A DNA stretch of 64,000 bases from Paragonimus skrjabini miyazakii (Eukaryota > Platyhelminthes > Trematoda > Plagiorchiida > Troglotrematidae). A model generated the notes under the pieces. It saw only the letters and a program-made list of their open reading frames with translations. It had not been told where the DNA came from and did no database searches. The number at the start of each line of letters is the position of its first letter. Within the stretch, counting starts at the first letter, position 1. Below are positions 48,641 to 59,199 of this stretch, piece after piece. The position numbers were made by a program, and so were the translations under genes. The stretch lies in NCBI GenBank assembly GCA_014338405.1, contig JTDE01000421.1:55160-119159 (forward strand). Direction: 5' to 3'.

Positions 48641-49354
48641 TCTAAATCTGTAAGGCGGCGAACCATTGTGCGTTATAAATTAGACTACTGTTATTGTGGA
48701 AGTAGATGGAATTTGTTGACCAAGTTTAGCGATAGATAAGTGAACCATGCTAAGAAAACAAAACCCATTTTATAGTGAGGCGTTCAATTTTAAAAGTACA
48801 ACACCGATATATGAAGGTTATCAGCCATCTGGCCTGTTGCACACTTACACATGATTCACAAGTCACATTCACTTGGTCAGATGCTTGTATTATCTTCACG
48901 TTCTAATTCAGCCCTTCTACAAAGCATGAGATCAATGTCTCATTTCTCAATATTGAATGTCAAGGAAAACTGTAAAATAATATTGAATAGAAAGCTGAGC
49001 AGGGAACGAGCAAGATCTCATGAAGTATTCGGTAGACCAAACACTTCACATTTCTGCAGTAATTTAACAGGGTAGCATTTACCGGTTTGAACAGGAAAGA
49101 ACAGAATAGAATCACGCATGACATGGCAGGTAGCCACTATCGTCCGATGACGTGAAAAATCGGTTACTAACGAATACGGATTTTGTTTAGGTCAAGTAAC
49201 ACATCGTGACTGAGGGATTGTGCGATATTCGATGAAACTTTTGCGAAAAACACTTACTGACAAGCAGTTAACAATAACCATAATGCAGACCACCAAAAAA
49301 TGGTTTTGGGTAATCTTTGTGTGTGTGTGTGTGTGTTGGGGGGGGGGTGGATGA
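48641..49354. other. No recognisable gene; (GT)n followed by G10 at 49318-49347
   Basis: Short frames only. A GT run followed by ten G lies next to repeat R copy 2. Confidence 0.45.
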
Positions 49355-49905
49355 ATGTGCAGCCAGATCTTATTGTGATGGAGTAGTAAACCGGAGGTGC
49401 AAGTATTCCAGCATTCGGTGAAATACCTCGACGCGGGGGAGGTACGTCCAAAAGCCCACAACGATCGGATCGGGGACAGTGTGGTCGACCGGATGAGTTA
49501 TCGCTCGACTAGATCGGACCAACGGGCGAGACATGGCAGGCAAAATAGGCTGGACGACCAAATCGAGGGCGCGATTATTTCAACACTTGGAGGAATATGT
49601 CGATACGGTCGTGAAATACGGTCAAAGCTGACAGGGGATAAATGACGGACAACACGAGCCATCGTTCAACGAAATCGGCCCAACGGACGAAGAATGGTAG
49701 GCGAAACCTCCCGACAGAAGGCGTCGGCCACATACACAAACCAGGCAGAAGTGCACATAACGTGTGAGTGGAAACCGGGGATGTGTTTTGGACCGGAATT
49801 CTGATCACTAAACGCGAGCGCGCGCGTGACATGATAACCAACGAGTTGGACAATAAAGAGTGCGCTTTATTGGACGCCTTTGCACTACAGTGTACGCTTA
49901 TTTTA
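49355..49905. repeat. Dispersed repeat R, copy 2
   Basis: Same order as 36080-36660, including the internal 174-base duplication (CGGAGGTGCAAGTATTCCAGC at 49391; CGAGGGCGCGATTATTTCAAC at 49565) and the single-copy part GATCACTAAACGCGAGCGCG ... TTGGACAATAAAGAGTG. At about 49900 it adjoins the end of a minus-strand PLE RT fragment. The overlapping minus frame (49575-49934, 119 codons) has no known domain. Confidence 0.8.
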
Positions 49906-50136
49906 GATGTCAGTATTTTCGATTTGGAAAACAAAATCGGAAGTTTTACGCGGATTATTGGGACACAGGTTCTGACGAATTGGTGGGAGCTGTTGTGTTA
50001 ACCATTTTGCAGTCGCATGACAGGGTGATTTGCACATATCGAGGATAGTTCTCAGTGCTTGATTTGGCTTGTGGATATGTGGTAGTCTGTATGAACGAAG
50101 GATGGTTGAACCGGTCGGTTTGAGTCGGTCAGACAA
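49903..50136 (-). pseudogene. PLE reverse transcriptase fingers fragment
   Basis: 77-codon minus frame: PTGSTILRSYRLPHIHKPNQ (family pattern RLYGLPKIHKPNQ), ALRTILDMCKSPCHATAKWL and NNPRKTSDFVFQIENTDI. It ends with TAA right after NTDI, exactly where the plus-strand copy at 51.4 kb also ends, and then runs into repeat R. The rest of the RT is absent. Confidence 0.85.
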
Positions 50137-50489
50137 CTAATCGAAAACAACTGCTCGTCACCGTTATCTTCTATGACTCAATGGATGTTTTCGATAGATT
50201 ACGAGAAAGCAAGGATCCTCTGATATTTACGGAGCTGAGCTATAATTTGAGCTTCAAAACCAGGCTTTCAGAGACGACCGGATTGATCGAGTTTCTTCCT
50301 GGTTGTATTGATCGAAGTGAATACTCCAAACACGCCTGGTCGATTTGTTCTGGGAGCCGTATTGGTCCGGACACGAAGTATGTTGAACGGCACTCACTGA
50401 ACTATATGGATACAGCACGCACACACGCGACTGAACTCTTAAGGAATGTGAACTAACGATAGCATGTTTTGAACGGATCGACAAAACAT
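50137..50489. other. No recognisable gene between two inverted PLE pieces
   Basis: About 350 bases separating the minus-strand PLE fragment from the plus-strand one; nothing identified. Confidence 0.45.
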
Positions 50490-50944
50490 GAAAGGAAGGA
50501 ATTCGACGACTTCGTGAAGGCAACCAAACAGGTTCTCAAAAGACGGTCAAAATTAATGAATAGCCATAATAACGAGTGACCTCAATCAGATTTCCAGGTC
50601 AAACCAGAAAGAGATGCTCACAATTTGTCGCAGGTTAGGCCGGACAACCCTCTATTTGAAATATTGTCGTAAACACCAAAGTTTTGTTGTCTACGTCGTA
50701 GAGATGACCAGTTGGAAATTGAGATTCAGTCTGAAAATGACTATAACTAGACCAACCAGCTGACTTCTACAACAGAGGCCAATCAGATTTGTTGCTACCA
50801 ACACCGGAAGACAAATTTCATCCACAAAAGTTCATTCACAGCGAGACATTTTCAGGCCCTGAGAACTCTACGCGAACGTGACGACGTATTTATAACACTT
50901 CTGGAGTAGGCATGGTGAATATGGACAAAAAAGAATATTTCAAG

Positions 50945-51160
50945 TTGAACATCACCCACAATTGGTCGCAGCTGTCGCATCCCCATAGACTTTCCAGTCG
51001 GCCCCTAGACTCGAGTTTCACTCTCCTTAGAGCTCGTCAGTAGTGCATATCATCGCCACTGCCGGGACGTGAACCACGGACATGCTGTTCATGATGCAAC
51101 CGTATTTACCCTGCGCCATTGACCTCACATTATGCACGACGGAATTATCATATGTGATAT
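50945..51160 (-). mobile_element. Hammerhead SINE inserted in a PLE
   Basis: Full minus-strand head, ribozyme and tail: tail end at 50947 (GAACATCACCCACAATTGG on +), ribozyme at 51005-51046, B-box-like CCGTGGTTCACGTCCCGGC, A-box-like GGCGCAGGGTAAATACGG. It ends at a short TA run (51158-51171). Since the PLE continues on both sides, the SINE inserted later than the PLE. Confidence 0.85.
51005..51046 (-). ncRNA. Hammerhead ribozyme motif, stem I shortened
   Basis: Core CTGACGA and GAAA intact, stem II GCTCT/AGAGT with a closing wobble, triplet GTC, but the 3' stem I strand is cut to TAG by a small deletion, leaving three base pairs. Confidence 0.65.
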
Positions 51161-51510
51161 ATATATATATGTTGATAAAATGTCACACATTTTTTCAGAC
51201 CGAGGCAAATCTAGTAAATTGGTTGCATAAAAGAACAAAACGATTGTGATTGAGGGCCAAGTAGTTGATAGCCTCAAACAACTTTTGCAGCGAAGAGGAA
51301 TGACAGCAGCTGAGTTTGACGGACACAAGTCGGCCGACTCAAACATCATTCGTTTATACGGACTACCACAGATCCACAAACAAAATCAACCGCTGAGACC
51401 TATTTTCAAGATGTGCAAATCACCCTATCCTAACTCCGTGGTCTACGTGACACTTTCGACTTTGTTGTCCAGGTTGAAAATACTGACATCTAATGTAAGC
51501 ATATATTGTT

Positions 51511-52744
51511 GTCGATACGTATCTACACAAATCACAACTGTCCCCCTGTTAGTGACTATCACATTCACTTGTTAATATGTCGAGCAGTAGAATATCCAAG
51601 TGAGTATACAAACATTAATGCTTAAAGAGATATCGAAGCTTCTCATAAATGAAATACTCATTTAGTATAAGTAAACATATAATCTAGTAGCTCAAAAGCA
51701 CATGAATATTTCACAGCAATGCAAACCACAGAAGGCGCACAATGAATGTAAGGTGTTACGTTTTCGAAAATCGACGGTATTCTAGCATACTAATAGCTTT
51801 ACCAGAAGTTTGGCACATGTTACCTTGGATTCACTCATCTGCATGCTATCTACATAATTTACCTTTTGTAGAAACGCTTAATGAAATATTAGTAGAAGGA
51901 ACTAATCACGCCGCATCTTATCAAACCGTTCTTCAACTGAGTTGGAAGTATCCAAACGTTATGTGTCACACTAGACTATAAATTGGATACAATCAAGATG
52001 AACTTGACATCGAAGATGAAGTGGTTCTAAATGTGAGCAGCTCTGTTGGGAAGTTGTTGACATAATTGTGTACAATAATATGAACGGGTCACATTGTTCC
52101 CCATTGTGAATCACTTCATTTGCTATAATCACAATTGCCATTCGGGGAATAGTGTCGAGAGGTCGAAGTATACAACTGTGTCGTTTTTCGGTTCATGATC
52201 GTGTGTTACTTCACTCGCGCGCATCATTCTAATAGCGGGGCTTAATGGTACAGACCATCGAAAACATACAAGACCATACGTATATGAAGAATACTGCATA
52301 CAACAAATTGAGTAGAATTGGAATTTGTGAAGGAAGCACGAAAAATTAAAATACTATGAAGAAGGTTTCTTCAAGAACACTCGCCTTCGGGATCGGTTTA
52401 GTGTCCCATCTATGCATACCTAAAGAGATTGACAATCAGACAGTCCAGACTTCTATCAGGCAAAATACTAACTTGAAGTGCGTGACACCATTAAGAAACA
52501 TTTAAATCAGTTGAGCAGTATAGGCGGAAATAAACATGAATGCAACGTGCGCACCGAACAGTCGACTTAAGAGGGTATAGTGTAATGAATTCAGCTGTAT
52601 AAAATGACAGAAAACAGAATAGTACAATTTCGATGATGAGGATAAACCGCGTTTAATGTATAGAGAACCGTAAAAGAAGAAACTGGAAAGTCGGTCGGAT
52701 TGTTTGATGCGTCAGAAACTCAACCATGTTGAAAGGTGCTCTTT
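51511..52744. other. No recognisable gene
   Basis: Short frames only (79 codons at 51742-51981, no motif). Confidence 0.45.
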
Positions 52745-52787
52745 TAATCCCAACGTTTCGGTAACCACGGGCAACCTTTATCACAGC
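52745..52787 (-). ncRNA. PLE-type hammerhead remnant
   Basis: On the minus strand: CTGTGATAAAGGTTG ... GTTACCGAAACGTTGGG. This resembles the hammerhead common in PLE terminal repeats of many animals (CTGATGA ... GAAACGTT with a two-base-pair, loop-less stem III). The first core block is altered (TGATAA), so it is probably inactive. No PLE coding sequence is seen next to it, but a gap follows at 52915. Confidence 0.42.
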
Positions 52788-52914
52788 AAATTTTCAATCA
52801 AATAATTTCACGAGTAAAACCTGCTAGTAGAGAACTAATTCAGTCTTGTATGTGCTCTGCAAATCTTTCAGTGACTACCAGTCAGCCGATAATCAATTCT
52901 TAGCGCTGGCCTCT

Positions 52915-53014
52915 NNNNNNNNNNNNNNNNNNNNNNNNNNNNNNNNNNNNNNNNNNNNNNNNNNNNNNNNNNNNNNNNNNNNNNNNNNNNNNNNNNNNNN
53001 NNNNNNNNNNNNNN
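52915..53014. other. Assembly gap (100 N)
   Basis: Exactly 100 N. The sequence on its right edge is the last part of a LINE protein, so the gap probably hides a LINE body that could not be assembled. Confidence 0.95.
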
Positions 53015-53016
53015 TC

Positions 53017-53079
53017 AGGTTGGTAGGTCCCCAGCGTAGTCACCATGAACCGTCAGCGAAGAGACGGAGGCTGTGTTAG
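53017..53079 (+). pseudogene. LINE C-terminus emerging from gap
   Basis: RLVGPQRSHHEPSAKRRRLC followed by TAG. This is the end of the C2H2 finger and basic tail seen at 37687-37770 (GLVGHRRTH, PSAKRRRVR). The first finger His is changed to Pro. Everything upstream is in the N gap. Confidence 0.78.
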
Positions 53080-55732
53080 TCGTAGTTAGGTTAAATCAAT
53101 TGTACATTTTTCGTTCGTATCACACAGTAACTCTTTGTAGCCTGGTTAATCATCTACTCTTTCTTCCAGAAACTTGGGGGTGGTAATGTGTTGTCTGTTC
53201 CCTAGTCTTGTTGGTGTACTATATGCCTCTATGGCAAGCTAATTCCGTCACAGGTGTCACCAACCATGTTCAAGAAATCATTTGTGGATTTGGCTAGGAG
53301 GGTCTGTCACTTGTTCGTTCCATACAGTGTTACAAACTTTGTTGGGCATATAGTTATACCTGTCCAAATGGATAAGCGGTTGGCACAATCATTGGTGTTG
53401 TCACAAGCAAGGTGTGTGCTGATCGTGTTACATATGGTAGTCATCACGGTTTCCGTGTATAACATTTCGAAAAAAGAACTTGAAACCATGTTTCAGAACC
53501 GCAAAATTAACACAATCGATCTTGTCATATTCAGCTAATGTACGCAACACGATGGCTAAATGGCGTTCCAGGTTTTAAACACATTGAGTCAATTAGCGGA
53601 AAAAGTTTGTAACTTCTATATTTTGCAACTCCTACTTACAACGGTCCGAATATCTCATCACTACATTCAGCCCGATGCAACGTACGGTTCACCTTACATA
53701 TTTAACTCTGCTTGAATGATATCAAAAATGGTTGTTTAAGCGAAAGGAAGTAGCGATTTCGTCGTTCATTGTGATTTATCTTACTGCTTTGGAAGTACCC
53801 ATTCAACAAGATACTATAATCCAGCAGTCCAAGTTTCATTGTCTTGATTATTTAAGCATATCACATATGTGATTATCAGCCTATGCATGCCAATTTTTTG
53901 AAGCTTACTGTCTTGTAACGTTACAACGAAAGTGACAGTATCCTGTTCATAGCTGGAGTTGTTAGTGCAAATCTTTTCCAACTAGTTGGTTAGTGATGTG
54001 CTGACTTCACGCTTTGAACATTGAAGACATCCTGAGTTAAGTTTTGTTCATTGGCTTGCGACGAATGCAAATATTGAATATTTTTTGTTTGTTGAAGGCT
54101 AGCGGGTTACCAAGGTAATATACGGTTCTGTGTTCGTTCTATGGTTCTGCAACGAATCTGATGTTACAAAGTTGTCCGTTTTGGACTTAGAGGGAAGATT
54201 CTTTGAAAAATAAAGGCTTGTTGCCTACAGAACTTAGTCATGTCCTTAGATTGGACAAAACTCAACGGAATTTTTGGCATATCGTAGAAAAAGATAGGCC
54301 ACTATCACTGTAATAGGCTAGTCCACTGCCACACCCTGTTTTGCACTACAATGCCTATTTTGACGTGATCTACTCATAACTCAACACCAATATTGACATC
54401 GGAAAGAACTGGAGTTGTCCTACTTCCTACGGTATCACCATTGTTTAAGGAAAAGAAAAGAAATGCTGATTTTTCATAAATTGGAACACTAATATCACTG
54501 AGAACGTTGTGGCAGTTTTGGTAAGCTGTCAAGGTAAGTGAAGGGGCTTACCGCTGTCGATTTAACCTAAAAATCCACAAACGTATACTCATTCTGAAAT
54601 CTCATTGCCGGTGATATCTACAAGTAAAATAATGTTCGGCTGGTAAGAGGTAAACTCTTCAAATTGACAGTGTTTAAAACCTCAGTTTTATCATCAAACG
54701 AAAAACTAGTTATTCTGTAAAGCAAAAGGTCTTACTGTCCATCTATGAATGGATGGGTATTGGGTCTAGCAAGGTTTGAACACTGCTTAGAAGCGCTTGA
54801 AACTTTGGCATTAGGTTATAATATTCGGCTGACCAAAGGCGAAATGTATCTCTCGACTCGTTCTGGTTACTGGTACATATTTATCTTTAGATGAAAAGTT
54901 AACCATTAACTCTTGTACAAATGGGAAGTTCTAGTTGACGTCTGCACAGTTGGTTTCACAATAAGCGGTCGATTATTCATCTACGGCTTAGGGGGCAGTC
55001 ACTCACCGTTGTAACCGAACTTCTGCTGTTAGTTTTCGAACTGTCAAGCATATCGTTTAGCTCACCTTTATGGTAACTGAGTGGTAACGACGTCCGATTG
55101 CTGATCACCTGACAGAGCGTCTGAACTTGGTTCACTTTACTGCTTATTTCTAGGTTTGATCACTCTCAGAGTGTTTAACTCATAAGTGACGTGACAGGTT
55201 ACTTGATGAAAAACACATTTCGATGTCAAAGTCGACAAGTCAACCATAAGTTCTCGAACCCCGGTCATTATTTTTATCCAAATATCATCGCTTTTGATCT
55301 TCAGTTAATCACTCCTCAAAGTTATACTTCTTTTTGTCATTTCCACCCCCACAATGGCCTATCATTGGGCTCACACGGAATGAGAACACATGCAATGCGT
55401 TCGCTTTATTTTACGTATCGATTTAGAAAACGACATACTTGGATTGCAATGTTTTGGTGTGTCCGTATAGGGTGTGGGCACGCATAAAGCAATATTCTCC
55501 TGTGATTGGCGTGCGCTTCCGGTCTATCGTCTGGATAAGACCCGTTGAATGGACATGTGAGCAATCCAAATGGTCACGCTTTGTACGGTTACTTGGGAAT
55601 CACGCCCAAAGTAGGCTAAACTATCTTTATTTATCGAAAAATTATAGGGTAAAACTAGAGAACAAAAATAACTAAACGGAGTGTCGCAGGTTGGAATTCG
55701 ACCAGCAGTTTGTATAAAATTGCTAGTTTTAC
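53080..55732. other. No recognisable gene
   Basis: Short frames only (longest 98 codons at 55191-55487, no motif). The first part may be LINE 3' untranslated sequence. Confidence 0.42.
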
Positions 55733-55775
55733 GTTGACGACTGATGAGAGTAAATCGGAGTGTTAACATCTCGCG
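55733..55775 (+). ncRNA. Hammerhead-like module, core mutated
   Basis: Second copy of the 47812-47855 module: CTGATGA intact, GAGTAAATC with a two-pair stem II, GGAG where GAAA is expected, TGTTAACA stem III, site ATC. The flanking TTTACGTT is also shared. No PLE coding sequence precedes it. Confidence 0.38.
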
Positions 55776-56540
55776 TTATATGTCTTCTCTCTGTTTTGAC
55801 TAGATCAGAAAGTGGTTAAACTACGAAGGGAAAATTCGTGTTGCACAATTGTGTAGAAAGAAAGAACACTATGTCATGAAAAATTTAATTTGAAACGCTT
55901 TTATTTAAAATTCATCACCCGGTTCAGACATTTCTGAAGTGTAATATAATTTTCATCAATTTTCTAGTGATTTCAAACTGCTTTTCTAAGCGCTTACTGT
56001 TATCCTTGATATATATTTAGGTGACAACCGAGTCAATCATAATCTTAGTAACTAACTCTAATCTGTTACTCTCACAGGTTCAAGGTTGACAGTTTCATGC
56101 TGACATATCAGTATCACCCTATACTTGTTCTACCCTTGGTCTGTAGGATTATCCCTTGTCAACGTCATCTTTTATTGTTCTTTGGCTAATCGTCTCATCT
56201 TAAAACCCAAACTACAGTCTGGTAAATCTAACACATTTAGTGATCTGTTTTATTCAGCAGCAACACATTTATCATTGAACCCTTCTTGTGAGCCTGCCGT
56301 AATATAATACATCCTCAGTGGATGAATAATTGTGCATAATTCAATGGACACGACGACTTTGCAGTTAGCTGAATCACGAGAACAACACAGGTAGCAGACA
56401 AGGATTTTTATACCTTTGATAATTAGACTGATTTAAACTTAGTACAGAGTGGCTGTACTACAAGTTGATTATCTGATCGTGTATTTGGGCATCAGGTTGA
56501 ACCGTGGTATGGTTAAAGCGAGTATGTAATTTTTCATATG
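55776..56540. other. No recognisable gene
   Basis: Short frames only. Confidence 0.45.
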
Positions 56541-56780
56541 GATTGAACGTCACCCACAGTTGATCACACCTGTCGCATTCCCATAAAATTTCCAGTCGGT
56601 CCCTTTCGAAAAGACGCACTAGACTCGAGTTTCGCTCTCATTAGAGCTCGTCAGTAGTGAATATCCTCGTCACTGCCGGAACTAGAGCCACGGCCACTCT
56701 GGTCATGAGGCAACCGTGTTTATCACTGCGCCATTGACCTCACATTAGGCACGACCGAATTACCATATATGAACACTCAA
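56541..56780 (-). mobile_element. Hammerhead SINE, best-preserved copy
   Basis: Minus strand: upstream unit end (TGTTCATATATGGTAATTCGG), tRNA-like head with A box at 56723-56733 (TGGCGCAGTGA) and B box at 56678-56689 (GGCTCTAGTTCC), ribozyme 56616-56660, tail (CGAAAGGGACCGACTGG ... GACGTTCAATCC). Box spacing fits an internal pol III promoter. Confidence 0.87.
56616..56660 (-). ncRNA. Canonical type I hammerhead ribozyme (SINE-borne)
   Basis: On the minus strand: stem I CACTA/TAGTG (sixth pair lost), core CTGACGA, five-pair stem II GCTCT/AGAGC with loop AATG, GAAA, stem III AC/GT with loop TCGA, cleavage after GTC. Both ends lie in stem I, hence type I. No core defect is visible, making this the best candidate for activity. 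As in schistosome Smalpha RNA, the short stem III suggests it may work as a dimer. Confidence 0.85.
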
Positions 56781-56784
56781 CTAT

Positions 56785-57258
56785 ATTAGTGAGGAGACTG
56801 GAAAGTCTATGGGAATGCGACAGCTGCGATCAATTGTGGGTGATGCTCAATCTATGTGAAAAACAAAATCCTTTACTACTCACCAGTTATCAAAATACCG
56901 CTCAACAAGTCAATAATTTCTGTGAATTCAACTTCGAGAGAAATCTTAAGCGAGGGGTCATCGATTTGAATTAACAAACACTAACTGTCCCCTCACGTTA
57001 GGCACGACCGAATTATCATATATGAACACTCAACCACTTTCGCTTGTGAGTAATGATCAGTTTGCCAGATCGCCTCGAGAGGAGACACAGTTACTGTCTG
57101 TTAACTCCAGTCGATGATCCCTCTACTAGGACTTCTCTCCAAGTTGAAATCACAGAAATCATTGATTTGTTGAGCGGTATTTGACTACTGATGTGTAGTA
57201 GGGGATTTTGATTTTCATATGGACTGAACATCACTCACAATTGATCGCAGCTCTCGCA
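56785..57258. mobile_element. Hammerhead SINE tail and upstream unit, inverted
   Basis: A plus-strand tail (56790-56980: ACTGGAAAGTCTATGGGAATG ... CCGCTCAACAAGTCAATAATTTC) is followed by a minus-strand copy of the same region (56995-57258), including CTCGAGAGGAGACACAGTTAC and GTAGTAGGGGATTTTG. The arms could pair over about 170 bases. No ribozyme in this part. Confidence 0.75.
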
Positions 57259-57296
57259 GGTAATTTTTGTTGAGGACAAACTTAAATCATTCCATC

Positions 57297-57720
57297 ACCA
57301 TAAAAATTGCTTCTCAGTTCACATATCGCGTGCCAAGGAATCGATCTAAAATGCTGATAGTCCACATGTTGACCGTTGCGGGAGATATAAATTTACTATT
57401 GCGCGACTCTGTCCTCTGTGCTTAGAAAGAGTGTGCGCGGCGACTACTTCATCCATCCCCTATCAATCGAATTCACGAGTTGGAACAATGGCCGAGTAAC
57501 TGTCGTTAAGCACACAGTCTACTAAAATGCTAACCGAGTTTCTTACTCTCTCTGGCTACAGTTTTCATATATATATATGCTGTACTTAGTCTGGTGTTCA
57601 CACAAACATACCAAGTCTTGTTCTTCTGTTTGGTGACCACGATGACAAAATGTTATGTAGTTGGTCCACTGATGGACGATTGAAAACGGAATATTCGCCA
57701 AACCACCTTTCCCTCCCTAT
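57297..57720 (+). mobile_element. PLE subfamily A 3' end, decayed
   Basis: Matches 15505-15840: GTGCCAAGGAATCGATCTAAAATG, the ATGTTGACCGTTGCGGGAG region, GAGTTGGAACAATGGCCGAG, then the tail with TACAGTTTTCATATATATAT and CCAAGTCTTGTTC. It extends about 90 bases beyond the other tails, and this extension matches 48540-48610. So this copy links two non-coding pieces that are separate elsewhere. Confidence 0.78.
57661..57701 (+). ncRNA. Hammerhead-like module, second PLE type
   Basis: TTGG pairs with CCAA at the ends. Core CTGATGG (one base off CTGATGA), ACGATT, GAAA (57682-57685), then ACGGAATATTC where stem III pairing is partly lost. Paralogue of 48552-48592. Confidence 0.35.
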
Positions 57721-57989
57721 GGACTCAAGAAAGTTATTCGAAACGTTCTTTGTTGTTATCATAACTTCAGTGGGTATTTTCGCATGAAACAAATTATCAC
57801 CAGAAGTATTCGGACAATTTTAATTTCTATTCAACTCTCTGTTATAGTGTTTTGTGAGCCGTTGTTTGTATAATGCCAGAACATGGTCACAATAGTTTGT
57901 TAAGCTAGATTTGGGTTCATGTTTCACCACACAGTTATATTGCCCTTTTTTAACACTTCCCATATCCATACCCAACGTATTCATTTTAG

Positions 57990-58955
57990 GACTTCATGAG
58001 TAGGGTGGAGAAAAAAGAACTCCAGCAATTTCGCGAAGTTGATAAGTTCAGTAGATGGATCTAAACATGAGCGGCAAGGATCTTATGAGAGTCCATCTAC
58101 ATTACTGTTAATTGCCAGACGATAGCTGGCTTATTGAACTGAACATAGGGGATTTCTCAGGCAGGGTTTTATAACCGTTATGAAAAGCGCCATAGACTGC
58201 TGAATGGGTTATGGCAGGGTCTTGGCACTTTCTCAGCCTGCCTTCTGTCTCGCAGTTGACCGAAAGGTCATCGTCCCGTCTGTGCACTTAACTTTGATGG
58301 GATCAAGGTATTCTGTTTAAATCTTGCTGCCCTTCAGAAGGATTTTTTTCGAAAACGCGTTAGTTTATGCATGTCACACTTTCCCAAGGACATTTTTAAA
58401 GATGGCGCTGCAACATATTCTCCAGACCATATGCTTCGAAGGATGACAAGGACCATCAGTGCAGCAACGATTCTGCACAGGGTCTTCACCTTGGATTTAT
58501 GCCACTTCTTAATCCGTCACGGATATCATCCCTTCCACCATAAATTTCGGACCACATCTATATATTAGCAACTGAGCCGTCCCAGCTGGCGCTCATCACA
58601 TCTTATAAAGAAACTTCAGTTAGACCGAACTCATTTTAGTGATTACCAAAACATTAACTCTGTTATAATCATAATCACCTGTCCAGTTCTAGATTCAAGG
58701 AATATCACGGTTGACTATGATGACAAAACCACCATTAGCAGAGATGAACTGATCCGTGTATTCCGCCATAATCCGGCAGCTCTGGGGGATATGACAGATA
58801 TTTATGTTGTTGTACACATTCGACGTGATCAAATCCTTACAAATGCTAACGTTTTGGACCTCTGTCTTGTTGACTTCATGCCAAGCGTTCAACAGACGCG
58901 GAGGAGCATTAGTTTGTCAGCCATCAACATCGATCACTTTAATGTCATGATATAA
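57990..58955 (+). CDS. Diverged small EF-hand protein (inferred two-exon model)
   Basis: Model: exon 1 57990-58050 (ATG at 57996), GT-AG intron 58051-58686, exon 2 58687-58955 ending in TAA; 107 codons. Exon 2 encodes DYDDKTTISRDE (58713-58748), a canonical 12-residue EF-hand loop, then ELIRVFRH. The second loop position (DQILTNANVLDL) lacks most calcium ligands. Support: exon 1 ends EVDKF and the minus-strand EF-hand gene has EVDK at the same place, with ten residues to the first loop in both; an AG acceptor lies just before the ATG; and an AATAAA follows 93 bases after the stop. Weak points: the donor (A/GTAGAT) is poor and an alternative acceptor at 58692 exists. Exon 2 is firmer than exon 1. 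Confidence 0.5.
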
Positions 58956-59047
58956 ATACTTCCATCAGTTAAAAGCTAGGCATTTGTCTATTTTTGTCAA
59001 ATATGATTGTGTATCTTTAGCCTAGGAATGTTACAATTAAAGACCGA

Positions 59048-59053
59048 AATAAA
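59048..59053 (+). promoter_or_regulatory. Polyadenylation signal AATAAA
   Basis: AATAAA 93 bases downstream of the stop of the plus-strand EF-hand model, with an ATTAAA about 15 bases earlier. It supports the reading of 58687-58955 as a terminal exon. Confidence 0.5.
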
Positions 59054-59199
59054 TTCCAAACCTACGATAAATAACGGTTGTATTTCGGTAGTTTTGCACA
59101 GGCTAACACTCAGAGTTGCACGACGCTTCGTATACATACCAATAAATAAATTCAGAAAACAATCACATAATGACAAAACTCATATTTCTGTGCACGAAA

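Larger units (their letters stand above)
50490..51510 (+). mobile_element. Penelope-like element N-terminal half, split by a SINE
   Basis: Plus-strand PLE: EFDDFVKATKQVLKRRSKLMN (about 50499-50570), then FEILS, stop, PKFCCLRRRDDQLEIEIQSEN (about 50655-50740), then SSFTARHFQALRTLRERDDV ending near 50907. A minus-strand SINE occupies 50945-51160. The PLE resumes with VDKMSHIFSDRGK (51171 on), DSNIIRLYGLPQIHKQNQPLRP (RT fingers), a frameshift, and GLRDTFDFVVQVENTDI, with TAA following at about 51492. The motif between DDVFIT and VDKM is missing. Same subfamily as 49903-50136. Confidence 0.85.
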
